Shown here one piece after another: positions 13,601-25,509 of a stretch of 64,000 nucleotides of DNA (position 1 is the stretch's first letter; each line of letters opens with the position of its first letter). This DNA is from Seiridium cupressi (taxonomy: Eukaryota > Ascomycota > Sordariomycetes > Amphisphaeriales > Sporocadaceae). Location: contig JARVKI010000044.1 of assembly GCA_036674765.1 (NCBI GenBank), forward strand, positions 1 to 64,000, given 5' to 3'. The translations under genes and the position numbers were made by a program. The notes under the pieces were generated by a model that saw only the letters and a program-made list of their open reading frames with translations, was not told where the DNA came from and did not search any database.

Positions 13601-14594
13601 GCTCTGGCGTGGCATGCACTGTGCTCAGAAAGTCTGACTTGGATCAGCTACAAGGCCTTCTCTGAAATGAATTCAAATCTCTCGATCATCCCTTCAACCT
13701 CACTGAAGAGGAAAACATCGAGGCTCGTTTGACGTGTCTCAAGTTTACTTGCCCACTCTCTCACGAATCCCTTCCGATCCGGAGCTGGCAGACCGACACC
13801 AGCTTTTCGATGATACGCCCAGCCTGCAAATGGCACTCCGAAGGCGCTGCCTGGGCTTTGCTTCGCAAGTTCCCCTCGTGACCGATTGGGCATCTACAAA
13901 TGTTTCACTCCTTACCAATCCCAACAACCAGGCGAAGCACGACTCACCGCGTCGACACTAGTTTGACAGCGCCCTATTGCCGTACCATTGTTTGAATGGT
14001 CTGATTGCTGAAATTTCGAGTTGTTGCCTGATGTATAGTGCGCCCGATAATCTTGCTTTCTCCACCAAGTCCAACTATCGCCGGCCTGTTATTCAGGGGG
14101 TTTGACACGAGGCGAGCAAGGTGTGCGTATGGATGCCTGACACTTTGACCGAGCCGGATAAAATCCCACCAGTGCGAGCCCACGATCAGAACGCCTATCC
14201 TCGAATGATATCTATCATGCTGTCCCATCCTGAGATGGCCGCATTGGTTGGTCACCGGAGGCCTGACCTAGACAGCCGCCTCTTTCCAGTCCTGCCATTG
14301 CGTCAATTTCTTCAAAAAAAAAGCCTAGCGGGTGGTTCGCAGACCATAATCTCATAGGCTACCTGGGGCTACCGATGATCGTTGGACAGAAAGCACGCTC
14401 CGATGGTCACCAGAGAGTTGAAACCAAGGGAAACGCACGATGCCCCGGTTCCGATATCCTTCCCTCAGATGCATGGCTCTTCCGATCTCCGACCATAAAA
14501 GCCCGCGTTGACACCTGCGAGCTCCCACCAGAGTCTTGAATCGATGCTCGCCAATCCTGCGACCGATCGGCTTTACGAATTCTGACTGACCATC
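10685..14594. other. Gene-poor stretch with coding-like minus-strand fragments
   Basis: No complete gene can be supported over about 3.9 kb. Three minus-strand fragments look more protein-like than background: 11075-11413 (two overlapping frames, one with PRPHRYEHLVQPVNLPK followed by a GTAAGA donor), 12662-12958 (ends SSLLGIVTGKKES then stop) and 13648-13893 (ends EVEGMIERFEFISEKAL then stop). None has a recognised family or a convincing start. They may be exons of unrecognised genes or decayed remnants. Confidence 0.35.
12486..12506 (+). repeat. Poly-C tract (21 C)
   Basis: A pure run of 21 cytosines lies in non-coding sequence. Its length may be uncertain because homopolymers of this size are prone to sequencing error. 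Confidence 0.9.
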
Positions 14595-15538
14595 ATGTCG
14601 AACTCGAGAGGGGGTCAGGACTGGCAGGCGCCGGAAGAATATCAAGATACCACCACACACCAACAAGAGTATGGTGATTATGATTCTTATGATGCGCTCG
14701 GCTATTCCTACGCGCCGGGAGACCAGGACTACACTCATCGTGCTGCTCTGCCAGGGGCATCCTCCTATCACCCTGCCCCGCAAGTCCGATCCTTCCAAGA
14801 TTTTGATCGATATCTCTCCTCAACAGGCGACAATGACGACCAGTCTAACTGTCGTCATTGGGAAGCGACTGTCACACATCATGCCACCGAGTCATTTCCC
14901 GCGGAATCAAACACTGCGACCAGGGATTTTGCTACCAGCAACCAGGATTACGGTTTTGGTCCCGACCATCAATTCCATCCGACCGGGTATGACAACCAAA
15001 TGGTCAGTCAAATCAGTGTCGAAGAAGGACCGGCCGAGTATCAAGGCGACCATCCATCTCAAGTCACCGAAGAACCAGAGTCTATAGGAGGTCATTATGG
15101 TGAAATCGGTGATAGCGACGAACATAGTTCAGGCCATTCATTCTCGTCCAACGAGCCGAACCAGGGCTCCGTTCTGTAAGCTTCCTCGAAATTCCCCCCA
15201 GCGACCTGGTATTGACTTTCCCAAGGAGCGACGGGGGCGACGAACGCCGGGATATGAGACATGGGGATCCATCCTACAGCCAAGCTGCTATCGATCGCCT
15301 CGATATGGATATGGTGCTCAGCGGAGACCGAGTCAAGAGACAACGAGTCCTGATGTCCAATGTTGACAACTATGACAACGCCATCTCGCGCCCAGAGTCG
15401 AGCTCATCTTCATCGAAAGGAAGGAATAATAAAGGAAGATCGACGCAGAGATCCTCCAAGACCACTCAATCGAGCAATCGACCCCGAAGCGGTAGTAACG
15501 AGAAGAAGATAGCGGTCAGATCAAAGAAACACCACTAA
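14595..15538 (+). CDS. Hypothetical disordered protein, Tyr/Gln/Asp-rich with basic tail
   Basis: Two exons, 14595-15175 and 15226-15538, give 297 residues. The 50-bp intron begins GTAAGC, has the branch-like sequence TATTGAC, and ends CCAAG; exon phases fit exactly. Without splicing the first ORF would stop at 15179. The N-terminal part is hydrophilic and rich in Tyr, Gln, Asp, Ser and His (MSNSRGGQDWQAPEEYQDTT), with no predicted fold. The C-terminal ~60 residues are Ser-rich then strongly basic (ending KKIAVRSKKHH), resembling a nuclear-localisation or nucleic-acid-binding tail. I do not recognise a family. The shared intron and contrasting but coherent composition support a real gene. Confidence 0.6.
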
Positions 15539-18155
15539 AGACACCAACAGATGGATAATGACAGAACTATTTAATAATAGTTGAGAGAAACCGCACCGAA
15601 AATCCCCGTAAGCATTCGGCAGGCCGACAACATATCACCAAGACTCGAGTTCGTCTTATGAAAGCAGGACAACACAACCTCGTTCGTCCGGGGACTATCG
15701 ACCACTTATTTGATGGGGAGCACGAATTTATCGCGCGATAACAGGGAATAAAATACGACATCCATGATTTTCTGCAGCCTTCCACGCCACTATTGCCATT
15801 ACTCGATGTCTTCAGGGGTAATTTGCCACCATCGGGAAAGTTCCGGCCCTTGGTTTTAGAAGCTTCAGCATTAAAGTCGATGCCAAAGATCAAGAAAAGC
15901 AGAGGGCAACTTCATTCCTGGTGGCTATGCTTTTCCGTAACGGGTTCATTTCCAAATGTTCTGAGGGCTCTTGTCGACGTTTGTGTTTCAAACACTGCTT
16001 TCAGATGTAAGGGGGTTTTCTATTTACTACGTTAGACCTGACTCGTCGTAATGCTACACCTCATTTATTTGGACTTTCCGCGCATAAATAAACATATGCA
16101 AAATTTGCTTCTTTCGCGTTCTCGACCATGATCTCAAATTCAATTTGTTGATGACACCCAACTAGCTCAGCTCGCTTCTGCGGCTTTGCCAAATCGCTGT
16201 ACTGCATAGCTTCCACTGGTCAATGGATTGAATGATCTTTACCCGTTAGGTCTGTGATATATAACAAGGTCAGCTGAAAGGTCAATAAAAAAAAGGTCTC
16301 GAAAGGTCTTTTTGTCGCTGTAGCTGCACCAAGGAAACACTAAATCCAGCTTATTCCTAGTGATAGGATGTAATATCCAATGCCGTCATCGAAGCCTGAC
16401 CGTAATGCGCCGTGTCACGTCGGCAGCTACACCGGTCATCTTCCCCAGTCATGGCAGCCGTGTCATGCACCCGGAATGGCTGCAATAATGCGGCGACTCA
16501 TGTTTCGCGGCTCTGGGGCAGTGCATCCCCCGCACAATCCGAGTGGTTCCTTGGGATCCTTAAAAGGGAAAAACATTCGCAGAGAAATTACTCGTGGTGT
16601 GACTGGCGATGAAACTATACTTCATGCACGCATAAAGTCTCTGTCTCCTGGAGTCATGATCATAGGTTCAATCGTAGAACACTATGATTGCAATGCATAA
16701 TGAAGTTTCTCGCTTTTTCTACCACCCGAGCTATTTGCCTGTTGTGCATTTTGATGACTGTCAAGCTGTTCGTCTTGGTAGTTTGGAATAAATACACAGT
16801 TGCAGTAAGTTTTCGCATTCCTGTGAAATGTTAAAAGTTTAGCCAATTGATATGCTATGGCTCATAGACCGTTCGAGCAGCGAAAGAGTTCAACTAAGTG
16901 GACCACAGTTATAGTCACCGGAACCCCTGTTATATAGGTACATTGGTGTGGGGTGACACGAGCCTAACACACCTGGTAGACCTGGCAGCCTGGGTACCGT
17001 ATCCCTGGAAAATAGGCCCCAGCCACGGATCGGGACCAGAGTTGCATCCCTGACCAAGTAACATTAAACAAACATGGATAACATTATTGCTCGATGGAAG
17101 ATATCCTTGAACTTTATCATTGACTTGCTGTCGATCCTGGCTTGGAAGTCTTTAGCTTGAAATTAGCTGTGCCACACTACATTGAGTAAAAAGTATTGTT
17201 ATAGCCGTCTTACTTCGCAAGTCTTGCTAGCCATCAACTAGACTGCATGAAGAATTGAATTCGAAATCTATTCTTCCTCAATTACCAATGACAAAAGTAG
17301 GTTAGTTAGTAAGGCTGCGTATGTCACGGACTGGCATAGCTGGTGCCAGCGGGTAAGCTGAGGTATTGAGGTGTGAGCTGTGGAACTGACCTTCAGCTCC
17401 CAAGCTTTTGGAATTTACACAACTTATGGGGGACATGCAGCTCAGCCTGTTGGCCCTCTTAAACCGTGACAGCGTATAGCTTTTTAGTCCATGAGCTCAA
17501 GGAAAACCTCGGGTAAGAAGTACCATAGTAGCGGTGACATAATGACGATAGTGCGGAAATTTCAAGCACCATGTGGAAGTAATTGGGTAATTGAAATTAG
17601 GATATTTGAGTAGCTGGCGTATGGCCTATGTAAATATGGTTACAACATGGAACGGTGGAGTGGGTAGGTTTGAATCAAGACGATAGTATAAAACTCTCAA
17701 AACTGGTTGGCATTATATATTTTCTGGCCTACAATAACAATATATATTATTCGTCGGTTTGACTTGTTTTTGAACAATGTAGACTATACGCCGTGGGACG
17801 ACAGAAAAGACTCGAGACGAGCCATTGCATGTAGTATCGAAAAATGTCTCATATGCTACCAATGGTTAATTGCCTGCACGTTGGAGCTCTGTATGTGTAC
17901 ATCAAATCTAACTTTTCATCTTGCGGGTGCCTATTCTTGATAATCTCCTTCAGGTCAGCTATGGAGACTTGGCTCTAATTAGCACTAGTCGGACACAAAC
18001 CATACCCTTGCAATCGCCATGACCCCTGCTCGGATAGTCTGATTGAACCTCGGCATAAACCAAGTGCAAGACAAGGGAATAACGAGACAGACGCCGAAGA
18101 CCCATCAAACACAATGGTATCGATAGATTAAATATATACCGAAATAGACGTCACC
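15539..18155. other. Intergenic, AT-rich; no gene seen
   Basis: This 2.6 kb is clearly more AT-rich than the flanking genes, especially 16050-17950. Short ORFs (15793-16035, 16380-16700, 17707-17940) lack domains and biased codon use. No tRNA, repeat array or transposon terminus was seen. Confidence 0.4.
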
Positions 18156-18743
18156 ATGGCTCCTAATCCGCCAACCGACAGAGTACTCGCCTCGGCAAAC
18201 TACTTCAAATCAATTCCTTGGTGCGCTGCCCGCCTGAATTCCACAACAGAACCCATAATCTGCTACACCGTACCCAAGGAAGGGGAGGGCGCCGAACGAG
18301 GAGACAAGCTCTGGGTCGTGACCCTCAACACAGAATTCACCATCCCGCACCTCGTCTGGTTCTACGCCACACCGGCCCCGGGGTCGCCACCCGACGCCCT
18401 CATCCCCGAGCTCCAGGCGTTCCTCGAGCTGGGGCCAGGCGTCAACGGCTTCCCAGGCTACGCGCATGGCGGTTTTGTCTGCGCGCTACTCGATGAGATC
18501 ACGGGGCAGCTGTGTTCGCTGAACAGAGCGCGGGGCGCGCTGGATCGGAAGCCGGCGATGACGGGCTTCCTGAACACGCGGTTTCTAAAGCCGGTGAAGG
18601 CTCCCGGCGTCATATTGGCCCGGGCCAGAATTACGCGGGCGGAAGGGCGCAAGACGTGGGTCGAGGGCTGGGTGGAGGATGAGACGGGACAGGAGTTGTC
18701 GCGGGCGGATGTCATGTTTGTGAACTTGAAGGGCCGGTTGTGA
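18156..18743 (+). CDS. Hotdog-fold thioesterase (4HBT/PaaI-type)
   Basis: A single exon of 195 residues starts at an ATG in good context (CACCATGG). The hotdog core is visible: the helix-start motif GYAHGGFVCALLDEITGQL at about residues 104-122, followed by strands PAMTGFLNTRFLKPVKAPG, ARARITRAEGRKTWVEGWV and SRADVMFVNLKG. The HGG...LDE pattern is the hallmark of PaaI-like acyl-CoA thioesterases, which hydrolyse acyl-CoA or similar thioesters. The substrate cannot be read from the sequence. The N-terminal ~75 residues are typical of fungal members of this family. The gene is markedly more GC-rich than the AT-rich DNA on both sides. No organelle-targeting signal is obvious. Confidence 0.85.
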   Translation: MAPNPPTDRVLASANYFKSIPWCAARLNSTTEPIICYTVPKEGEGAERGDKLWVVTLNTEFTIPHLVWFYATPAPGSPPDALIPELQAFLELGPGVNGFPGYAHGGFVCALLDEITGQLCSLNRARGALDRKPAMTGFLNTRFLKPVKAPGVILARARITRAEGRKTWVEGWVEDETGQELSRADVMFVNLKGRL

Positions 18744-19188
18744 GGATTAGTTGGGAGGGGGCTGATTGATAGACGGTCGCGAGATTAGAAGGGTGGATTA
18801 GAAGCGAGCTTTAAGTCTTGCCACGGACGGGCACATATGAGATGATGAGTTGGTGTTGACCGTGTCGCAGAACAAATTAGAATGTCACGAGACACAGCCT
18901 AGAATTGGTAGGGGACGAGCAGTTTGGTTATAAGGAGTCAAGTGGGAGACCTAGCATACAGCGTCTGATTTCACTCCAAGGCAGTCATGTTTCATAATAG
19001 ACAGACCGAAAGCTGTACCGTTGAAAGACGGCAGCATAAATACCAAGATTCAACGCTCCAAGGCTACGACTAGAATATCCCGGCATCTGACAGTGTCAAA
19101 TCCACATCCGTATGAACTCCTTTCCCCTCGAGAGACAACCTCTCGGCGGACGCTTAACAAAGTCCGTTTCTGTTGCGGCTTAGCGCAT
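18744..19188. other. Convergent intergenic region
   Basis: The stretch between the 3' ends of the thioesterase gene and the LRR gene. It contains only a short chance ORF (19021-19203) and presumably both 3' untranslated regions. Confidence 0.4.
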
Positions 19189-20896
19189 TCAAGAGACTTC
19201 TAACCTTACTAGACTGCATCGTAGTGTGCCAGGTAACAGAGTTCCCATGCTCATGCCCTCTGGTAGGCACCTATAAGAGCAGGCTCGTTTTAGGAATGGT
19301 GTTATACCATTACTATCGAAACTCTGTAACTCTTTGACTGTATCGGTCGGAAGATTGACTTTCCACAAGTGCCACCATTCGATCCATTGGGCTACAGGTA
19401 CGATGACGCGCCTTCGACATTTTGAGCACGGCAAATCACCTGCATTCGCATTTGCATCAGCTTGAGCTAGTATGCGATGGAGCAAATCAGGTAGATGTTT
19501 TGGAGCATCTTCCGGAAGATATGATGGTAGGTGTGGCAGCTGACTTGTCCGAGAACAGGCCTTTAGTGCCAGCTCCAGCAGCGAAGGCACACGACTGGAC
19601 TGTCTTGCCGTAGAAGATGCTCGTGTCAGCGGCGTGCGAGGCGGTTGTCCAAGGTCTTCCGTCTCGAGTGTCGTGCCGGGGTTGAGCTTCCCAGGGATGG
19701 AGAAGTTGGACGTGACGATCCCGCGGCTATCGTCAAATTGCATGGGGGTACGAGCACGAATTGCAGCCTGCCAGATCCATTTTCGTTTGGTGTTAAAAGC
19801 TGGATATTCAGTGTCGTCCTTCAACGCGTCCTGTCTGTCAAGCCATAGCTTCCTCACTGCTGTCCCGTGTCCGAGAGGCTCCTCGTTGAGCACCAAGGCA
19901 TTTTCTAGGCCCTTCCACTCATTTTCTATTTCCGAGTCCAGTTCGCCATCTTCATTGGGTAGATGGAAGGGGTTCGGATCAATCATTAACTCTTTGAGCT
20001 TCGAGGGGTATGTCAAAAGGTCAAGAAGCTCGCCCGGAAGCCACCGGAGTCTATTCATTGACACGTTCAATGTCTGAAGATTCTGAAGTCTCCCCACTGC
20101 CGGCGGGATTTCTGTGATTTTTGTGTTGCGAAGACTGAGGTAGGTCAGGAATTCAAGGTTAAAGACGGCGCCAGGCACCTTGATGAGAGGATTTTGGCTC
20201 AAATAGATTTTCAAAGAAGGGTCCTTTTGCTCAAACGGCACTCCTGCGGTGACCAGTGGAATGCACGTCAATTCCGACAATGGCGCTATAGTCGCATTTG
20301 ATAATTGTTCTATATTCATAGATCTGGAGGCATTCTTAATCATAGACTTGAATACAGGTGGCTCGGTCAACTTACGTAAGGTCAATGTCCTCCTTTCCAT
20401 TGTCAATGGCATCGAATATCTTGTCTCGAGTAAGCTCCTCAGCTGCTGGTCTACCGGCTGTCTGCCGAGACACCATAAGCTGCGGAAGTCGGGGCGTCGT
20501 AGGCAGGGCCAATGGCTCTTCCAGCTCCAAATCTGTAGAACCATCGCTGCCCATCCACACACCACTGTCGAATGTGCGTTCAAATGTGCGTTTGCCCTTC
20601 GGCCTGGGCTGTTTGTTCTCCTCGCTGAAGGCCGAGTCGCCAGACGCGGGTTGCTGCTGAAACCAAGAGCCAACATAACGCTTCTTACGATGTCTCCCAC
20701 CCTGGGTGTAGTTCCCTAGATGTGGGTCATCGTCGCTAGAGAACATAGCGGGATCACTTGAGTTCGCGAAGAGTTGTGATTCTGCTGCGGACTCATGGCC
20801 ATCGCCGCGGACGCGCTTACGCGTATTGTTAAAGCTCTGTGTCCCTGAGTTCCACGACACAGAGGGGAAACGCGGCAGGCTCGGTTCCTCAGCCAT
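19189..20896 (-). CDS. Leucine-rich-repeat protein
   Basis: Minus-strand exons 20376-20896 and 19189-20323 give 551 residues. The 52-bp intron has a perfect GTAAGT donor and a CCTCCAG acceptor; frames join exactly. Start: the ATG at 20896 (MAEEPSLPRF); upstream reading frame has only a TTG. The N-terminal ~170 residues are polar, with a basic patch (GGRHRKKRYVG) suggesting nuclear location. Leucine-rich repeats occupy about residues 215-300, for example YLSLRNTKITEIPPAVGRL and TLNVSMNRLRWLPGELL. Near the C-terminus, CSKCRRRV and a later CSYRC could form a small metal site. Fungal relatives are largely uncharacterised, and the repeats imply a protein-binding scaffold. The last ~20 residues are less typical and may hide a further intron. 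Confidence 0.8.
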
Positions 20897-21708
20897 GACG
20901 ACAAGATGTGTCTGGCTGTCAATTGTCTCGGTTGGGAAACGAGACAAGAGCCCCGATTCATGCGATGCCCCAGAGCTGATGGACCCGAGCTGGTGAGAAT
21001 GAAGTCACCGAAATTTAACCAATCGAAAAGGCGACGCGTGCCAGGAAGTAAACAGCAGTGGGTCTTGCCTACGAGTGGTCCCGGTGTTGCGGTCGCAGAA
21101 GTTTTAGCGTAACGCTCCACTACAGTGCATTGTAGCAGATAAGATGTCCCGGTCGGTCTATTCCGGATTGAGCCCGTTTTAGTGGGTACGACAACTCCCA
21201 TGCATGACTCTTTGATACTATGTCAGAGCTTACTATACATACAATTGCAAACTAGCACTTCGGTGTTTGATGACCGCATTCGTACCCTTGCCATTGGGGT
21301 AGACTGGAGACAGCGCTAATGAAAATGTTGCATCGTGGAAAATCTTAGATCTTGAATACTATGCATTCTCCTTGGTTCAATAGTCGAAAGCTGCAGTTTG
21401 TACCTTGAGCTGCTTGATGGAGGCGCAATATGTAGACCGATCAAAGCCACCAAGTATCCGTCTATTATCTTGACCCAGGAGTAGGAGAACGGACACGGGC
21501 CGTATTCGATGTAGACCATCCTTCGCCTACGAGTGGGCAAGATACTTCACAATGCTGGCTCATTGCGAAGGCTCGAATCCAGTAGAGGGCCATCAACTGG
21601 CTTTGATTCCCTTGGATGGCCCAGAGCCTAGTAGAGGGGGCGAAAGGAGCCCGTTGACGGCAGACTTTCTGCATACGGCAAGCAACATGGTCAATATTGA
21701 TAATAACC
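20897..21708. other. Intergenic; no gene seen
   Basis: About 800 bases between the 5' end of the LRR gene and the 3' end of PLP2. ORFs here (20906-21112, 21316-21743) lack domains. The LRR promoter probably lies at 20900-21250. Confidence 0.4.
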
Positions 21709-22547
21709 TCAATCCCAATCGTCGTCGTCGTCGACTGTAGCATGTCGAAGGTTGCCGCTCTTTATGCCACTCTTTCCCAAGAGTTTTTCCTCCTTTTCAT
21801 CTTCTGCGTCCCTCTTCCTCTTGACCACTCTCATATCCTTCTCCCCGACGGCACCGACATCGACTAGTAGATTATCAATCTCCAACATGCTAATACGCAC
21901 CCCGCCGACGCTCATCAGCGTGACAATCTGCTTCAGAATGTCGCCGTTCTTGTAGACCAGAATCGTGGGACAATTCCTGTCTGGGTAATTCTCGATGGCT
22001 TTCGAGGCCTGTATCTCGCAGAACTTAACATCGCCGTATTCCTTTGCTGCTTGTCGCCAAAGTTCCGACAGGACTCTTGATTCTACGTTTGTTCCCATGG
22101 AAGATGTAAGATTCACAAACACGGGGCCGTTGCCCGAGGCTTCGGTGACTTCTCGCTGGTAATCTGGTTTCGATAGCGGATAGACGCTGCCGTGTATGGA
22201 TTTCTTGGTCAAGTTATTGAGCTCCTGCATCCTTTTCTGCTTGTACGATTCGAGGAATGTTTCATCCTCGAGATCCTCCAGCTCGTCGAGCTCGTCAATG
22301 TCCTTGCCCTCCAGTCGGTTTTCATGCGCTATTCTCCGGCCTTCGAGTATAGCTTCTTCGATCATTGGAGTGGGGGACGGTGGCTTCTCGGGTATCACAC
22401 CATGCTTGCGCAGGATGTCGTTCCTAGTTGGCAAGTCAGATCAGAACCAGTCCTTGGTTCGCCAGTGATTTTCTGTGCTCACCATTCTGTGTCTGCGTTG
22501 GGGTCGTCGATGGGTACAGCTATGCGCTGCTCTGCGGGCGCTGCCAT
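21709..22547 (-). CDS. PLP2: Phosducin-like protein 2 (thioredoxin-fold co-chaperone of CCT)
   Basis: Minus-strand exons 22483-22547 and 21709-22423 give 259 residues. A 59-bp intron (GTGAGC donor, CTGACTTGCCAACTAG end) splits the codon for Trp in ...DTEWNDILRKHGVIP, the most conserved N-terminal motif of the family. Other landmarks are PPSPTPMIEEAI, an acidic DELEDLEDETFLESYK helix, a thioredoxin-like domain at about 100-215 with FCEIQASKAIENYPDRNCPT, and an acidic tail ending DDDDDWD, coded by a GTC-type triplet run. Length and order match yeast Plp2, an essential cytosolic co-chaperone that works with the CCT/TRiC chaperonin on actin and tubulin folding. Identification rests on this motif order. 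Confidence 0.95.
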
Positions 22548-23362
22548 CTTGTAGCTTTTCGCGTGTGCGACGCAGCCTTGAATCAGAGCAAAAATGCGAA
22601 GCTGCTGTTGGGAAAGAGTGCTCGCAAGGAATAAAAGCTCTGTAATAAGGCTCAAGGCTTTTCTCGACTGCTGGCTGGGCTGATGAGTGTGTGTGCCTGA
22701 TGGCTTGCGTTACATGGACCGCAATGGATTTCTAGGCATCGGGAATCCAAATCTGCCCCGCGACGGTCCCTGCATTGAGACCATATTTGGAGCTTATGAC
22801 GCTAAGTGGGCAACCCTTTGATCGATCCCATGAGACATGCCTGAATAGAGCTTTTTGTTCCGATTCTAGGATAATTAGATTTGCAAAAGCTGTCCTAAGT
22901 TATCATTCAAGACTGTCGATATATTGAGCTCCGGCTCAAGGGACTGCAAGCCAATACGTCCCTATAGGACCACCGGCGAGACGTGATGCCCCAGCCATAT
23001 GGCCAAGTCCCTCTGGATACAATACCCCTCGTCAACTGGCAGCAGCTGCTGCCAGCCAGAGTCCAAAGCCTTTGCAGTCAGCAAGCACGGACAACAAGGT
23101 CCCCAGAGTAAGAGCGAGCCCTAAGCCCTCTTCTCCACTAACACGGATGCGTGCTAGCTCGGTCAATCTCGCCTTGGAGTGGTGGAGCTCGCTTTGCAAC
23201 AAAAGTGCCTGCGCCAAAAATTCGAACTTTTGACTTCACACGACTTCCCCTCACATCTGTCGACAGCGAGCGCAAATCTGCCGCCAACCAGCCCATCCAG
23301 ATTTCCATCAGTCAATCCGCATCTCGCATCGATTTCGATCAAAATCACGACACTCTGTCAAA
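22548..23362. other. Divergent intergenic region between PLP2 and RPS27
   Basis: The two genes are transcribed away from each other, so both promoters lie in these ~815 bases. Pyrimidine-rich and CACTCTGTC-like sequence precedes the RPS27 ATG, usual for ribosomal protein genes. Minor ORFs at 23032-23369 are chance. Confidence 0.4.
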
Positions 23363-23927
23363 ATGGTAAGTCGCAATCGCCAGCAGGAACGCCAGGGGTC
23401 TCGGACTCCAGTCCCGTCCGTCAAGCAGCATTTTGCCACGATAGCCTCCAGTTAGTCTACGACGTCAACGGAATTGGTCACGCGATGGAAATACAACAAC
23501 ACCAAAGGGTCGGGAATGGGATACGAAGGCCCTTGCTCGATGCTGCTTGATGGACTGAGCCACGGATCACGCGGTTGCACGCATACAATACCAGGCTGTG
23601 GTGCTGACGGATTTTCTCTTCAGGTTCTCGCCGTCGACCTCCTCAACCCCAGCCCGGCTGCCGAGGCTAAGAAGCACAAGCTCAAGGTACGACAGCTCCC
23701 ATCTCGATGGCTTCGGCCTGATTGCTAATCCTCCTGACCTCTAGACCCTCGTCCCCGCCCCGCGCTCGTTCTTCATGGACGTCAAGTGCCCGGGTTGCTT
23801 TACTATCACCACTGTCTTCTCCCACGCCCAGACCGTCGTCATCTGCCAGGGTTGCACAACTGTTCTGTGCCAGCCCACCGGTGGTAAGGCCAGACTTACT
23901 GAGGGCTGCTCTTTCCGAAGAAAGTAG
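23363..23927 (+). CDS. RPS27: 40S ribosomal protein eS27
   Basis: Three exons, 23363-23365 (only the ATG), 23624-23686 and 23745-23927, give 82 residues, the normal length of eS27. Intron 1 is 258 bp (GTAAGT to CTCTTCAG) and intron 2 is 58 bp (GTACGA to CCTCTAG). The protein begins [20 protein letters not shown] and has the C4 zinc finger CPGC...CQGC followed by [19 protein letters not shown]. It is a structural component of the small ribosomal subunit. The ATG-only first exon means the start codon is separated from the body of the gene by a long first intron, often seen in intron-rich ribosomal protein genes. ORFs read through intron 1 are artefacts. Confidence 0.97.
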
Positions 23928-25509
23928 AGGATTCGCTCCCACATTTCTTCTGTTTTGGGCATAGGTCACGACTTCATGGTACAGCTCGGAAATCTGCAGA
24001 GCTCTCTCACGATGGTATGGGCGCATAGAAAAATGGGCATCATTCTTGTCTCCTGGACATAATCGACGACATCATCCGCATGCAGATAGACGATGGAGTA
24101 CCAAAAGAGATCCTCAATATAAAAAGGGGCGTTTTGGGGTCCTGATATCTTGCATCACCGCATCAACTCGCTTTTTTCCCCCGCGACTTTGTTTTTTCTC
24201 CCTCTTTTCGGTCATGTCACAGGGAAGGTCATCACTGCGGTGGTTTTCTGCATGATTGGGTGGATAGCTGAGACAGCTCTTCCATATGAGCGTCTGGGGA
24301 CACTACGTCTTCAGTCGTGAGGACGTGGAACGCCGATTGAGGATCGCTATACCCTAGTGCAGTGGTTAGGTTTCACTGTGCTTTGCGAATTCACTGAGTT
24401 CCACGAAATATTTCCTTTCATTCCATGTGACCTACACAACATAATTGTGCCACCTAATCAGCCGAATGATATCTCCTATTGGATTTAGCGAGTCCCGTCA
24501 ATCTTGATATCCGCTTTGCTATAACTATTCGTGCTAATGCTGTTGGAGTTGAATGATCCCGGTAATTGAAGGAAGCTGACTCGGCACTGGCTAGATCTCT
24601 TGTTGTATGCAGAGTCGTTATTACTAATTGAAACCTTGATCGTAGAGACAGCTGAGACTGAATAATTACAATCATGAGCATTCTCGGCATATAGTCATAC
24701 TCGAGAATAAAGAGCTGATAGAGATCTAATTGAGGTTTTGCTAGTTTATTTGCAACACGCCTTAATTAGATGATAGGGCTTATAGCTGAGGGATCCAAGT
24801 TACTCTCATTGGATTGTCACTTCTCTACAACCATGTACTAAAGGCGGGATTTCTCTAACATTCCTTCCCTGGCTTTGGAAGGGCACGAGGGAGCATTTAC
24901 GATGCACGACCCTGGGAGTAGAGACAACATAATTATAAGCGCATTTACTCAGCGACTCCCCAAGGATCTGATGGTTACTAGTGCTGGGATGTCTTACATA
25001 GGCGATGCATGATTGGCCATATTTATACAGGGAGGACCTACGCCATCAGTCAAAATCACCTAGATGGTTCTTGACTCTGTTTCCTTGTCGCATCGGCCGC
25101 GTTTCTGATTTGACGACTTATCAATCTGGCCACGCGATGCGAAGGCAGACACGAAAATATGGATGGGCATTCATCGCCAATGAAATGCCTTGCCCCGCGA
25201 CAGTAAATATTGATCACAAAGCCGTGGCTCGAGTAGTAACAAAGACTCCCAGGCTTCCTATTGTTCTGCTGTCGCGTCGCAATGGCGGGATAGGAGATGA
25301 AAAACAGTTATAGCATGAATCTTCTGTAGCATGGATGTTCTGTAGCCTGTTTTATCAAACCTAAAACTAATCCTTTGTCTACCTGAAGCCTATGACAATG
25401 TCTCTGTCTATTCAAGGGATTTTCCCGAACAAGGCCGTGGATATAGATAATCGTGGTATCGCTATCAGTTCTAGCTTCATATCTTGGAACCCACAATAAC
25501 ACATTCGGC
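23928..25509. other. Intergenic, partly AT-rich; no gene seen
   Basis: About 1.6 kb between RPS27 and the Cys-rich gene. Sequence from 24400 to 24850 is AT-rich. ORFs at 24454-24690 and 25005-25313 show no domain. No RNA gene was recognised. Confidence 0.4.

Noticed and set aside
14352..14798. 148-residue minus-strand ORF
   Set aside because: It overlaps the start of the spliced plus-strand gene at 14595 and shows no domain or good start.
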